Source of the DNA: JAFGXF01 sp963732595
GTDB lineage: Bacteria; Chloroflexota; Anaerolineae; Anaerolineales; Anaerolineaceae
DNA length: 64,000 nucleotides
Reading direction: 5' to 3'
Assembly: GCA_963732595.1 (NCBI GenBank)
Contig: CAVSZZ010000001.1
Location: 124,001-188,000, forward strand
The notes under the pieces are model-generated. The model was given only the letters and a program-made list of their open reading frames with translations. It did not search any database and had not been told where the DNA came from. The position numbers and the translations under genes are program-made. Every line of letters starts with the position of its first letter. Positions within the stretch are counted from its first letter, which is position 1. Positions 9,234 through 17,652 of this stretch are shown in pieces.

Positions 9234-10160
9234 ATGAAAAAAGACTTCCTCGCAGTATCCGATTTTTCCGCGGCCGAGCTGCAAGCGCTGCTCGACTCTG
9301 CGGTCAGGCTTAAGCGGGAGCGCGCCGAAAACGGCGCCAATGCGCCCCTGCTTAAAGGCAAGACGCTGGCGATGATCTTCCAGAAGCCCTCGCTTCGGAC
9401 GCGCGTCAGCTTCGATATGGCCATGCGCCAGCTGGGCGGCGATGCGTTGTATCTCTCGCCGGCCGAGATCGGGCTCGGGAAGCGCGAATCGATCGGCGAT
9501 GTGGCCCGTGTCCTCTCCGGCTACGTGGAGGGCCTCATGGCGCGCGTCTTCGAGCACCAACATGTCGTGGACCTCGCCAAATACGCCTCCATCCCGGTCA
9601 TCAACGGCCTCTCCGATTACAACCACCCCTGCCAGGCCATGGCCGACGGCCTCACCATCTTCGAGAAGTTCGGCAAAATGAAAGGTCTGCAATTCGCCTG
9701 GATCGGCGATGGCAATAACGTCGCCGTCTCGCTCCTGCACCTGGCTGCCAAGCTGGGCGCCCACTTCACCATCGCCTCCCCCGAGGGCTACGACCTCAAC
9801 CCCGTGGCGGTCAAGATCGCCGAGGGTTTCGCGGCGGAATCCGGTACCGTTATCAAGCAGATCCGCGACCCGCATGAAGCCGTCAAGGGTGCGCAGGTCA
9901 TCTACACCGACACCTGGGTCTCGATGGGCCAGGAAGAGGAGACCGAGAAGCGCCTCCAGATCTTCCCGCCCTACCAGGTGAACGCCAGACTGGTCTCGGA
10001 AGCCGACAAGGATGTCATCGTGCTGCACTGCCTGCCCGCGCATCGCGGCCAGGAACTGACCGATGAGGTGGCCGACGGTCCCCACTCGGTCATCTTCCCC
10101 CAGGCTCACAACCGGATGCACGCCCAGAAAGCCATCGTCTTGGAATTATTAAAGGATTAA
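9234..10160 (+). CDS. argF: Ornithine carbamoyltransferase
   Basis: Transfers the carbamoyl group from carbamoyl phosphate to ornithine to give citrulline (cytosolic, arginine pathway; the reverse reaction serves arginine catabolism). 308 residues, the usual length. Visible motifs: carbamoyl-phosphate loop FQKPSLRTR (residues 49-57), DYNHPCQAMAD near 130, the ornithine loop DTWVSMGQE, and HCLPAHRG near 265. Start ATG 9234 follows TTTTGGAGACC. Only 2 bases separate its stop from the ornithine aminotransferase start, so the two form an operon around ornithine. Confidence 0.95.
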   Translation: MKKDFLAVSDFSAAELQALLDSAVRLKRERAENGANAPLLKGKTLAMIFQKPSLRTRVSFDMAMRQLGGDALYLSPAEIGLGKRESIGDVARVLSGYVEGLMARVFEHQHVVDLAKYASIPVINGLSDYNHPCQAMADGLTIFEKFGKMKGLQFAWIGDGNNVAVSLLHLAAKLGAHFTIASPEGYDLNPVAVKIAEGFAAESGTVIKQIRDPHEAVKGAQVIYTDTWVSMGQEEETEKRLQIFPPYQVNARLVSEADKDVIVLHCLPAHRGQELTDEVADGPHSVIFPQAHNRMHAQKAIVLELLKD

Positions 10161-10162
10161 CT

Positions 10163-11366
10163 ATGCGCAGTCAGGAATATATCGATCTCGAGAACCGTTA
10201 CGGGGCTCATAACTATCACCCGCTGGATGTCGTTTTGGAACGTGGCGAGGGCTGCTGGGTCTGGGATGTGGACGGGGTCAAGTACCTCGACTGCCTCTCG
10301 GCCTACTCCTCGCTCAACCAGGGTCACGTGCACCCCCGCATCCTGGCAGCCATGACCGACCAGGCCAAGAAGATGACCCTCACCTCGCGTGCCTTCCGCA
10401 ACGACCAGCTGCCGCTCTTCTACCGGGAGCTCTCCGAGATGACCGGCTACGAGATGTCGCTGCCCATGAACTCGGGCGCCGAAGCGGTGGAAACCGCCAT
10501 CAAGCTGGCCCGCAAGTGGGCTTACACGGTCAAGAAGATCCCGCGCTACCAGGCCGAGATCATCGTGGCCGAGGGCAACTTCCACGGGCGCACCACCACC
10601 ATCATCTCCTTCACCTCCGACGAACACTACAAGCACGACTTCGGGCCCTTCACACCCGGCTTCAGCGCCGTCCCGTATGGTGATATCATCGCGCTTGAAA
10701 AAGCGATCACCCCCAACACCTGTGCCATCATGCTGGAGCCCATCCAGGGCGAAGGCGGCGTGTTGATCCCGCCCGCCGGCTACCTTGAAAAAGGTTGCGG
10801 AACTGTGCAAGCAGATGAACATCCTGTTCATCCTGGATGAGATCCAGACCGGCCTGGGCCGCACCGGCAAGCTCTTCGCCGGGCAGCACGAGGGCGTGAG
10901 GCCGGATATGACCATCATCGGCAAGGCGCTTTCGGGCGGCTTCTACCCGGTCTCGGCCGTCCTGGCCGACACAGCGGTGATGGGGCTCTTCACCCCCGGC
11001 GAGCATGGCAGCACCTTCGGCGGCAGCCCGCTGGCGGCCGCGGTCGGGCGGGCAGCGCTGGCGGTCATCCGCGACGAGCACCTGATCGAGAATGCCGCGG
11101 AACTCGGGGCCTATTTCATGGACCAGCTGGCCGAGATCCCCTCGAAACATGTGAAAGAGGTGCGCGGGAAGGGTCTGTTGATCGGTGTCGAGCTGAAGCC
11201 CGAAGCGAAGGGTGCCAGGAGATTCGCGGAGAAGCTGAAGGAAGAGGGGATATTGGCGAAGGAAACCCATGAACATGTACTTCGGTTTGCACCGCCATTG
11301 GTAATTGATAAAGACACGATAGATTGGGCGTTACCAAAAATCAGAGAAACACTTCAGATGGATTAG
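10163..11366 (+). CDS. rocD: Ornithine aminotransferase (one frame break)
   Basis: PLP enzyme converting ornithine and 2-oxoglutarate to glutamate semialdehyde and glutamate. About 400 residues after correction. N-terminal part: RYGAHNYHPLDVVLERGEG and NSGAEAVETAIKLARKW. After an extra base near 10785 the next frame gives ILDEIQTGLGRTGK and the PLP lysine segment IIGKALSGGF, then EHGSTFGGSPLAAA and a normal C-terminus LQMD. Directly downstream of argF, so the pair channels ornithine towards citrulline or glutamate/proline. The last 25 codons are unusually AT-rich compared with the gene body and exist in a second, silently recoded copy at 11607-11684. Confidence 0.92.
11289..11366 (+). repeat. 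rocD 3' end, copy 1 of a duplicated gene end
   Basis: The last 25 codons plus TAG of rocD. Compared with 11607-11684, 23 of 25 residues are the same (changes D to N and K to L) but 14 of the conserved codons differ at silent positions. Equal length, no gaps. Confidence 0.85.
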
Positions 11367-11606
11367 TAAAACCACAAAAGGGCTCGGTAACACGAGCATG
11401 TGTTAAGATTTCCCCCGGGTGTGCCGATCGCCCGGGTGAGCCGAGTTTAGACGAGGCTCTCCGGGCGACATCACGAGCAGAGCGAGTAGATGCTTCAGCA
11501 GCTCAGCGTCCGATGGACGCTGAGTCCCTCGGAGTGGCGCTAAAACGAGCGCCACTCCCGAGGGAAGGCACTCCGGAGGACGTCGCGAGCATGGCGAGCA
11601 GACGCT
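11367..11606. repeat. Mosaic repeat element between the two rocD 3' ends
   Basis: 240 bases without a gene. It holds several nested palindromes (CCCCCGGGTG/CGCCCGGGTG, CAGCGTCCGATGGACGCTG, GAGTGGCGC/GCGCCACTC) and two related modules CTCTCCGGGCGAC...CGAGCAG and CTCCGGAGGACG...CGAGCAG. The same modules occur inside the CPBP gene (7268) and near 45400-45485. Confidence 0.7.
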
Positions 11607-11684
11607 GCGCCTCCGTTGGTAATCGACAAGAATACTATTGACTGGGCCTTACCGTTAATCCGGGAAACGCTACAGATGGATTAA
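11607..11684 (+). pseudogene. Detached second copy of the rocD 3' end
   Basis: Reads APPLVIDKNTIDWALPLIRE then TLQMD and TAA. It has no start or gene body. It is the same 78-base span as 11289-11366 but with mostly different synonymous codons, so it is not a recent tandem copy. Followed directly by a GGGGCGCA-family palindrome. Confidence 0.85.
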
Positions 11685-11697
11685 TTCTGAAATAATC

Positions 11698-11745
11698 CGT
11701 AGGGGCGCAGCTCCGTAGGACACAACGTGGACTGCTGCGCCCTTT
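11698..11745. repeat. GGGGCGCA-family palindrome
   Basis: CGTAGGGGCGCAGC pairs imperfectly with GCTGCGCCCTTTTT. The T-run makes it a possible terminator for the argF-rocD transcript, although it lies beyond the duplicated gene end. Confidence 0.65.
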
Positions 11746-11749
11746 TTAA

Positions 11750-12220
11750 TTAATCGGTGCACACCTGCTCCACCCATACTGTCATTGCGATCCCCCCGGT
11801 GCGACGACATTCATGGAGTCGCTCGGGGGGATGCCACATGCATCGCATGCAGGCTACAGTCCCGGTGGGACCAGCGTGGCAATCTGTTAATCTAGTGAGG
11901 TATTGGTTTGTAATACCATCATCTGCTTGTTGTTCCTCAAACTCATAAAACAAGTCTTTCCATTCCGGATTCATGGATTGAATCAAATAGATCTTTTTCT
12001 TACGTGGCCCAGCTTTTATCTGTTTTTCTCTGAAAATCGCATCCCCGACATCTTCGAATACTTCATAGAAGACCAGCTTGTGAACATGGTAGCGGCTCGT
12101 GAACCCCTTGTGGATTTCCAGACGGTGATCCTCCACTCTATGGTAGAGATCACTCGTGACACCTGTATAAAGCACATGGTTGGTCACGTTCGCAAGAATG
12201 TACACATAATAAATTCGCAT
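11750..12220 (-). CDS. GIY-YIG endonuclease-domain protein (element 1)
   Basis: Start taken at 12220 (MRIYYVYILANVTNHVLYTG), after the upstream palindrome; the longer open frame to 12448 is repeat DNA. The GIY-YIG motif is YYVYIL...LYTGVTSDL with RVEDHR and the acid in FYEVFEDVGDAIFREKQIK. The recognisable domain ends near FYEFEEQQ, but the frame has no stop there and reads on through the downstream palindrome to 11750, giving a 156-residue protein with a repeat-encoded tail. Single-domain GIY-YIG proteins of this type (URI family) have no assigned role. It is 70-80% similar by eye to the protein at 17731. Confidence 0.8.
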   Translation of the reverse strand: MRIYYVYILANVTNHVLYTGVTSDLYHRVEDHRLEIHKGFTSRYHVHKLVFYEVFEDVGDAIFREKQIKAGPRKKKIYLIQSMNPEWKDLFYEFEEQQADDGITNQYLTRLTDCHAGPTGTVACMRCMWHPPERLHECRRTGGIAMTVWVEQVCTD

Positions 12221-12300
12221 CAATTCTATTCTAGGCGGATATTCGTTCCAGTCAACAGATTGCCACGCAGGCTGCACAGCAGCCTGCTCGCAATGACAGT
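11779..12300 (-). mobile_element. GIY-YIG element 1: nuclease gene flanked by inverted palindromes
   Basis: On the minus strand: a TCATTGCGAG...GTGGCAATC palindrome (12300-12254), the GIY-YIG gene, then an inverted GATTGCCAC...CGCAATGACAG palindrome (11895-11779, itself with long inner palindromes). Exactly the same order and orientation is seen at 17653-18090. The paired palindromes act like terminal inverted repeats. No transposase motif is present; the only protein is the GIY-YIG nuclease. That this is mobile is inference from the repeated architecture. Confidence 0.6.
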
Positions 12301-12552
12301 GAATAGTAACCCGGAGACCATATACATAATAGAGAATGTCTTTGCGATCCCTTCCGGTGCGACGCTCTTTTATTATTATTAGCGCGGCAACACCCAAAGT
12401 ATGGGTGCAGGCGTCACGCCGCCGCGTTTCTGGATCATGGATTTCCACCCTTAAAAGTCCTTGTAATCACTTCAAAACGTGCTACATTTACGCTATCCGC
12501 TCCACGTCGCGGTTTCATCATCGCGGAAATTCCCTAAGAGGGTAGTATTGAT

Positions 12553-14259
12553 ATGAAACCACGTCTCATTCCCATTCTTATCTGCATCCTGTCCATCCTG
12601 TTCCTGACCAGCGGCGGCTCAGCTGCACCTGGCGCAGCCCAGCTCGGCACAGCCTTCACCTACCAGGGCCGGTTGGATCGCAGCGGCGAGCCCTACACTG
12701 GCAGCTGCGACTTCCAATTCAGCCTGTGGGATACCGGGACCGAAGGCCTTCAGATCGGCAGCACACTGGCGCAGGCCGGTAAAGCCGTGTTGGACGGCTT
12801 GTTCACCGCAAAATTGGATTTCGGTGACGGGGCCTTCAACGGTGATGCGCGCTGGTTGGAGGTGAGCGTCCAATGTCCCGGGGACACAGCCTACACCGTC
12901 TTCCCGCGCCAGGATCTGACCGCTGCGCCCTACGCGCTGTACGCTCTGGGTGCGCCCTGGAACGGGCTGACTGGCAAACCCGCCGGGCTGGATGATGGCG
13001 ATGACGACACCCTTTACAACGCCGGGAATGGCCTGCTGCTCAGCACGACCACCTTTTCGATCGATCCAGCCTACACCCAGCGGCGCGTGAGCAGCAGCTG
13101 CGCGGTCGGCAGCACCATCCGCGCAGTCCATGCCGATGGCAGCGTGGAATGTCAGTTGGATGCGCCCCTCAACCGGCCGGCTGCTCCGGAAGACAATGCC
13201 GTCACCACGCTGGATTCAGGTGGATTAGTGGGTTCCTACACGTCGATCACCATCGGCGCGGATGGGCTGGGCCTGATCAGTTACCGCGACGCTACCAACT
13301 CTGATTTGAAAGTGGCCCACTGCGATAACATTAGCTGCAGCTCCGCATCCACATTCACGTTAGATTCAGGTGGAGTTGTGGGTGACTACACCTCGATCAC
13401 CATCGGCGCGGATGGGCTGGGCCTGATCAGTTACCACGATGATACCAACCTTGATTTGAAAGTGGCTCACTGCGATGATATCAACTGCAGTTCCGCATCC
13501 ACATTCACCCTCGATTCAATCGGACATGCGGGGTACTACACCTCGATCACCATCGGCGCGGATGGGCTGGGCTTGATCAGTTACCGCGACGATTTCAACT
13601 CTGATTTGAAAGTGGCCCACTGCACTGACATTAGCTGCAGCTCCGCATCCACATTCACGTTAGATTCAGGTGGAGTTGTGGGTGACTACACCTCGATCAC
13701 CATCGGCGCGGATGGGCTGGGCCTGATCAGTTACTACGACTATACCAACCTTGATTTGAAAGTGGCCCACTGCGATGATATCAACTGCAGTTCCGCATCC
13801 ACATTCACGCTCGATTCTGGCGGATCTGTGGGATACTACTCATCGATCACCATCGGCGCGGATGGGTTGGGCTTGATCAGTTACCGCGATGGTAACAATG
13901 GTTTGAAAGTGGCCCACTGCACTGACATCAGCTGCAGCTCCGCATCCACATTCACGTTAGATTCAGGTGGAGTTGTGGGTTCCCACACGTCGATCACCAT
14001 CGGCGCGGACGGGCTGGGCTTGATCAGTTACTACGACATTACCAACGGTGATTTGAAAGTAGCCCACTGCACTGACATCAGCTGCAGCTCCGCATCCACA
14101 TTCACGTTAGATTCAGGTGGAGTTGTGGGGTACTACACCTCGATCACCATCGGCGCGGACGGGCTGGGCTTGATCAGTTACTACGACATTACCAACCTTG
14201 ATTTGAAATTAGTCCATTGTAGCAATCCCTTCTGCATTCCATTTTTCCGACGTCGTTAG
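12553..14259 (+). CDS. Secreted protein with seven 50-residue repeats, probable beta-propeller
   Basis: 568 residues with a signal peptide (LIPILICILSILFLTSGGSA). Residues about 30-135 form a domain common in secreted proteins of environmental bacteria (FTYQGRLDRSGEPYTGSCDF, ending FPRQDLTAAPYALYA). From residue 218 there are seven repeats of TLDSGGxVGxYTSITIGADG then LGLISYxDxTNxDLKVAHCx. Each has two conserved cysteines (AHC and xC) that could pair within the blade. Seven repeats of this length suggest a seven-bladed propeller. Function unknown; probably extracellular binding. The stop overlaps the ribosome binding site of the next gene. Confidence 0.8.
   Translation: MKPRLIPILICILSILFLTSGGSAAPGAAQLGTAFTYQGRLDRSGEPYTGSCDFQFSLWDTGTEGLQIGSTLAQAGKAVLDGLFTAKLDFGDGAFNGDARWLEVSVQCPGDTAYTVFPRQDLTAAPYALYALGAPWNGLTGKPAGLDDGDDDTLYNAGNGLLLSTTTFSIDPAYTQRRVSSSCAVGSTIRAVHADGSVECQLDAPLNRPAAPEDNAVTTLDSGGLVGSYTSITIGADGLGLISYRDATNSDLKVAHCDNISCSSASTFTLDSGGVVGDYTSITIGADGLGLISYHDDTNLDLKVAHCDDINCSSASTFTLDSIGHAGYYTSITIGADGLGLISYRDDFNSDLKVAHCTDISCSSASTFTLDSGGVVGDYTSITIGADGLGLISYYDYTNLDLKVAHCDDINCSSASTFTLDSGGSVGYYSSITIGADGLGLISYRDGNNGLKVAHCTDISCSSASTFTLDSGGVVGSHTSITIGADGLGLISYYDITNGDLKVAHCTDISCSSASTFTLDSGGVVGYYTSITIGADGLGLISYYDITNLDLKLVHCSNPFCIPFFRRR
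13204..14230 (+). repeat. Seven near-identical 150-bp coding repeats
   Basis: Period 150 bases (147 in the fifth unit). Segments such as TCGATCACCATCGGCGCGGA are identical in nearly all units, with variation confined to a few codons (the xDxTN and VGxY positions). Such DNA identity implies recent amplification or ongoing gene conversion. Confidence 0.9.
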
Positions 14260-14268
14260 GAGGTGATC

Positions 14269-14550
14269 ATGATCAAAAAACGCTTTCTGCTGATCATCTA
14301 CCTGACCCTCCTGCTCTTCGGCTTGGCCAGTCCCGTCCTGGCTCAGCCATCTGCGACCTATGATCTTTCCTGGTGGACGATCGATAACGGGGGAGTCGCG
14401 GGGCTGCCCGCTGGGAGTTACTCCCTTTCTGGCACGGCCGGCCAGCCGGATGCCGGTTTGTTATCGGCCGGCAGTTACGACCTGGCAGGCGGCTTCTGGC
14501 AGGCACTGATCACCGAATTGAAGTCATTCCTGCCGATGATCATTAAATAG
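14269..14550 (+). CDS. Small secreted protein with C-terminal FLPMIIK tail
   Basis: 93 residues from ATG 14269; the GTG at 14263 overlaps the AGGAGGTG ribosome binding site and is less likely. Signal peptide FLLIIYLTLLLFGLASPVLA, then the repeat-like motif YDLSWWTIDNGGV, GSYSLSGTAGQPDAG, GSYDLAGGFWQ, a sequence type widespread in secreted Chloroflexota and planctomycete proteins. The tail SFLPMIIK resembles C-termini of many secreted proteins in this group. Ten bases after the propeller gene, so co-transcribed. Function unknown. Confidence 0.75.
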   Translation: MIKKRFLLIIYLTLLLFGLASPVLAQPSATYDLSWWTIDNGGVAGLPAGSYSLSGTAGQPDAGLLSAGSYDLAGGFWQALITELKSFLPMIIK

Positions 14551-15355
14551 ATGCTTGAAGTACACCCGCAGGAATACTTTAAGATATTCTACTAAAACTC
14601 CCTCTCCCCCGAACGGGCTTGGCCGACTTTTCTGGCTCGTTCCGGGGGAGAGGGTCGCTGGAAGTGTTCTTCTTCCAGCGGGGTGAGGGGGGATTGTGTC
14701 TTGTATCATCTTCCATTCATAATAACTGATTGCCACATACGTCCCACATGGATAGCCACGTTTCAGATCCCATAATTGGGAGTGTCTTCTCTCCTATTTT
14801 TCGTAACCCTAATAATGGCGGCATAGAATGCCGCCCTACGGTCTATGGAAATCGTAGCGCCTTCCCAGATTAATGGATGTGGTGACGCCACGCCCCTACA
14901 TTATTTATATCTGTTAAACAGATTGCCACGCCCCAGAGAGACACACCGGCTCGCGATGCTCGCGGTGTTCTCCGGAGCACCTCACATAAGTTCGGTGCAC
15001 CCGGAGAAAGAACGGGGCTCGCAATGACAGTTCTCTTGAAGGTCTGAGACCCTAGGTTAATTACTAGAAATCAAAGTAACATTATTTGTCATTGCGAGCT
15101 GGTCCCAGTGGGACCAGCGTGGCAATCCATTAATCAGAGGAATCCTAGAAATACAACCCCATCAATCTTGTTATTCTTCAAACTCATAAAATAGGTCTAG
15201 ATGAATATTCGTTCCAGTCAACGGTTTTCCATACATCAATGTTCCAACAAACACTACTGCATTCCTATACAAGACAATCCTCCGGTATCGAGGAATTATT
15301 CGAGAAACGTCGTATATTGATATGGAAAGGCATCATCTTATCGGAGGGTTTTTCC
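14551..15355. repeat. Gene-free gap filled with repeats of three families
   Basis: 14599-14693: CCTCTCC/GGAGAGG family hairpin (CCCTCTCCCCCGAACGGGC with GCTCGTTCCGGGGGAGAGGG) plus a CTGGAAG/CTTCCAG hairpin. 14725-14760: degenerate GATTGCCAC unit. 14821-14845: GGCGGCATAGAATGCCGCC. 14916-15030: GATTGCCACG to CGCAATGACAG unit with nested palindromes. 15087-15230: deletion derivative of a GIY-YIG element (separate feature). No gene is supported here; 15342-15347 GGAGGG is the ribosome binding site of the next gene. Confidence 0.75.
15087..15230 (-). mobile_element. Internally deleted (MITE-like) derivative of the GIY-YIG element
   Basis: 15087-15135 is the palindrome TGTCATTGCGAGCTGGTCCC...GTGGCAATCC. 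Next, TTCTTCAAACTCATAAAA corresponds to the 3' end of the GIY-YIG gene at 11938-11955 (GTTCCTCAAACTCATAAAA). At about 15200 it jumps to ATATTCGTTCCAGTCAAC, which matches 12240-12256, upstream of that gene's start. The whole nuclease body is missing. The right palindrome is degraded. Confidence 0.7.
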
Positions 15356-17608
15356 TTGCGGATAATCCGCCTTTTTCGTGGCATTGTCATCTTCATGGTT
15401 CTAGTGGCTAGTGGGTGCCGCCAGCCCTCGTCGGCACCCATAACCACGCCCACGACAGCGATCGAGACACCCTCCGTTTCCACCGAAATCCCCTACAACC
15501 TGATCTCGTCCGCGCGCATGCTGGGCCACCTCGAGGTCCTGACGAACATCCAGGCTTACTCGGGCTTCCGCACCGCCGCCTCGCTCGGCGAGGTCGAAGC
15601 CTTCGATTACGTCGCAGCCCAGCTCGAGCGCATGGACGGCCTGCAGTCTATGGGTCTGGAGATCGAGCGCCAGTCCTTCGACGTCTTCATCACCACCGAG
15701 ATCCACCAGGCGCAGGTGTTCCTGACCGGTGCGGACGGCCAGGAAGTGGAAGTGCCGGCAAGCGGGTTGCGTGGATCCCGCTATCGACCCTGGCATGCCG
15801 TTTATTTCGACAGCGACGGCACCCTCGGAGACCTGGGGAGCGATCCTTTGACCGCTTCCGGTGAACCGGTCCTCATCCAGTCCCTGCTGCAGCTGCGGCA
15901 ACTGGATGATCAGGACGTGGCCGGCCGGATCCTGGTCGCTGACACTGCCCTGTTCGATATGATCGTCGCCGGAAGTTACGACCTGAACCGCACGCTGCTG
16001 ATCGAGACCATCGAACGGGGTGCTGCCGGACTCATCCTGGTGAGCAAGTATTCCAATGCGGTGGACCGCAGCCATGGCTCATTCGTCAACGAGGGCGGTT
16101 TCCTGCAAAACCTGGTGCCCGAAACGAAAATCCCCATCCTGTCAGTCAGGCTCGAGGACCTCGCCCCGGCCGGCATCGACAGCTGGACCGATCTGAAAGC
16201 ATTGACCGCCGTCCGCCTGTTGGTCGACAGCGATGTGATCCATTCCGCACCCTCCGGCAACCTGATCGCGCGCATCCCCGGAAAGGACAGCTCGCTGGCG
16301 GTCATCCTCACCGCGCACCTGGATTCCCCCAACACCCCGGGCGGCTTCGATGACGGCAGCGGGTCCGTTATCCTGCTCGAGATGGCCGAGGTCCTGAATG
16401 AAAGCAGCCTGCAGCCGGATGTTGACCTGTACCTGGTGTGGAACGGCAGCCACGAGAACGGCATCTACGGCTCGGCTTATTTCGCCGAAACACACGGGGA
16501 ACTCCTGGACCGGACCCTGGCCGAACTGACGGTCGACTGCCTGGGCATGCCGCTCACGGGCAACTTCTCCGATATCACTTTGTATTTCAACTCCTTTGCC
16601 CGTTTCGGGAACGGGGCCGCCCGCTGGCAGAATTACCTGGCCAACCGGGTTTCTGATCGAGGCATCCCTATCGTCCTGCTGGATACCCACGGTCTGATCG
16701 CTGACAACAGCAACTTCGATACCTGGAACGTCCCCGAGGCTGACCTGATGTATTTCATGGGGACAGACATGGAGACTTACGGCACCTATTACACACACTA
16801 CGCCAACCACTGGCATGATTCCTATGAAACGGTCGACGTGGTCGAACAGGTCAGCCCCATCCTGAAGCAAATGGCCAGCGTGGCGCTCACGGCTGCCATC
16901 CAGACCGGGCGCGAACAGCCCAAATTGCGCACAGTCGCCTCCTCGGGAAGACGCGCCCTGTTCGTCGGCAGCCACAACCAGCCGGCTTCCATGATGACCA
17001 GCCTGCGCGAACTGGGCATGGCGCTGGCTTACAAGGGCTTCGATGTGGACCCGCTGCCCTACGGCCAGCCGGTCACCCCGGCCGACCTGGAAGGCGCCGG
17101 TATCGTGGTGCTCCTGCCGACCTATGATTGGCCGGGAGATCAGGACCCGGGTTGGTCACCGGCCGAGCTGGAGGTGCTCAAGGCTTATGTCGACGCCGGC
17201 GGCCTGCTGGTCATCACCAACAGCCAGTACGCCCACATCATGACCCTCCTGGGATTCGAACCGAATGAGGACAAGTTGGATCTCAACGGCTTTTTGGAGC
17301 CGTTCGGGGTTGTCTTTCAGGAGGCGACCTTCTCTGCGGAGGTGGCCGAAGCGGCCTCGTCGCATGGGCTCACTGAGAAGGCCGGGGCACTCCTGACATA
17401 CGGCGATGGCGGCGTAGCATTCACCCTGGCTGCAGGCGAAGTGCTTTATACGAGTGACGGGCAGCCGATCGTGGCATTGATCGAGCATGGGGAAAAAGGC
17501 GGTCAGCTGCTGGTGATCGGCGACCTTGGCCTGTTGATCGATAATGGTAACAGCGGGGACAACCTGCAGTTCCTCAAGAACCTCGCGGAGTACGCGGTTG
17601 ATCGTTAG
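15356..17608 (+). CDS. M28-family zinc aminopeptidase-like lipoprotein
   Basis: Start TTG 15356 is chosen because GGAGGG lies 8 bases upstream and it gives a short signal peptide ending in lipobox VASGC; the open frame extends upstream to 15239 without such a site. About 750 residues. A PA-like insert precedes the M28 core: TAHLDSPNTPGGFDDGSGS (metal ligands H and D), NGSHENGIYGS, TVDCLGM and NHWHDSYETVD. The C-terminal ~200 residues (RALFVGSHNQPA, IVVLLPTYDWPG, GGLLVITNSQYAH) form a class-I-glutamine-amidotransferase-like or DUF4350-like domain. Probably an outward-facing lipoprotein that degrades peptides. Stands alone between repeats. Confidence 0.85.
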   Translation: MRIIRLFRGIVIFMVLVASGCRQPSSAPITTPTTAIETPSVSTEIPYNLISSARMLGHLEVLTNIQAYSGFRTAASLGEVEAFDYVAAQLERMDGLQSMGLEIERQSFDVFITTEIHQAQVFLTGADGQEVEVPASGLRGSRYRPWHAVYFDSDGTLGDLGSDPLTASGEPVLIQSLLQLRQLDDQDVAGRILVADTALFDMIVAGSYDLNRTLLIETIERGAAGLILVSKYSNAVDRSHGSFVNEGGFLQNLVPETKIPILSVRLEDLAPAGIDSWTDLKALTAVRLLVDSDVIHSAPSGNLIARIPGKDSSLAVILTAHLDSPNTPGGFDDGSGSVILLEMAEVLNESSLQPDVDLYLVWNGSHENGIYGSAYFAETHGELLDRTLAELTVDCLGMPLTGNFSDITLYFNSFARFGNGAARWQNYLANRVSDRGIPIVLLDTHGLIADNSNFDTWNVPEADLMYFMGTDMETYGTYYTHYANHWHDSYETVDVVEQVSPILKQMASVALTAAIQTGREQPKLRTVASSGRRALFVGSHNQPASMMTSLRELGMALAYKGFDVDPLPYGQPVTPADLEGAGIVVLLPTYDWPGDQDPGWSPAELEVLKAYVDAGGLLVITNSQYAHIMTLLGFEPNEDKLDLNGFLEPFGVVFQEATFSAEVAEAASSHGLTEKAGALLTYGDGGVAFTLAAGEVLYTSDGQPIVALIEHGEKGGQLLVIGDLGLLIDNGNSGDNLQFLKNLAEYAVDR

Positions 17609-17652
17609 CCTTTGGGATCTTTGTTTGATGTGGACGCCTTACCAATACTCAA

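Noticed and set aside
11757..12382. Plus-strand frames through the GIY-YIG element (11757-11948, 11903-12382)
   Set aside because: They are antisense to the nuclease and read through palindromes; the sequences are repeat-derived.
12221..12448. Extended start of the GIY-YIG protein at 12448
   Set aside because: The extra 76 residues are encoded by the upstream palindrome and low-similarity DNA; the conserved domain starts at MRIYYVYIL (12220).
15239..15355. Upstream start of the M28 peptidase at 15239
   Set aside because: That segment has no ribosome binding site and would bury the lipoprotein signal; TTG 15356 with GGAGGG eight bases upstream is better.
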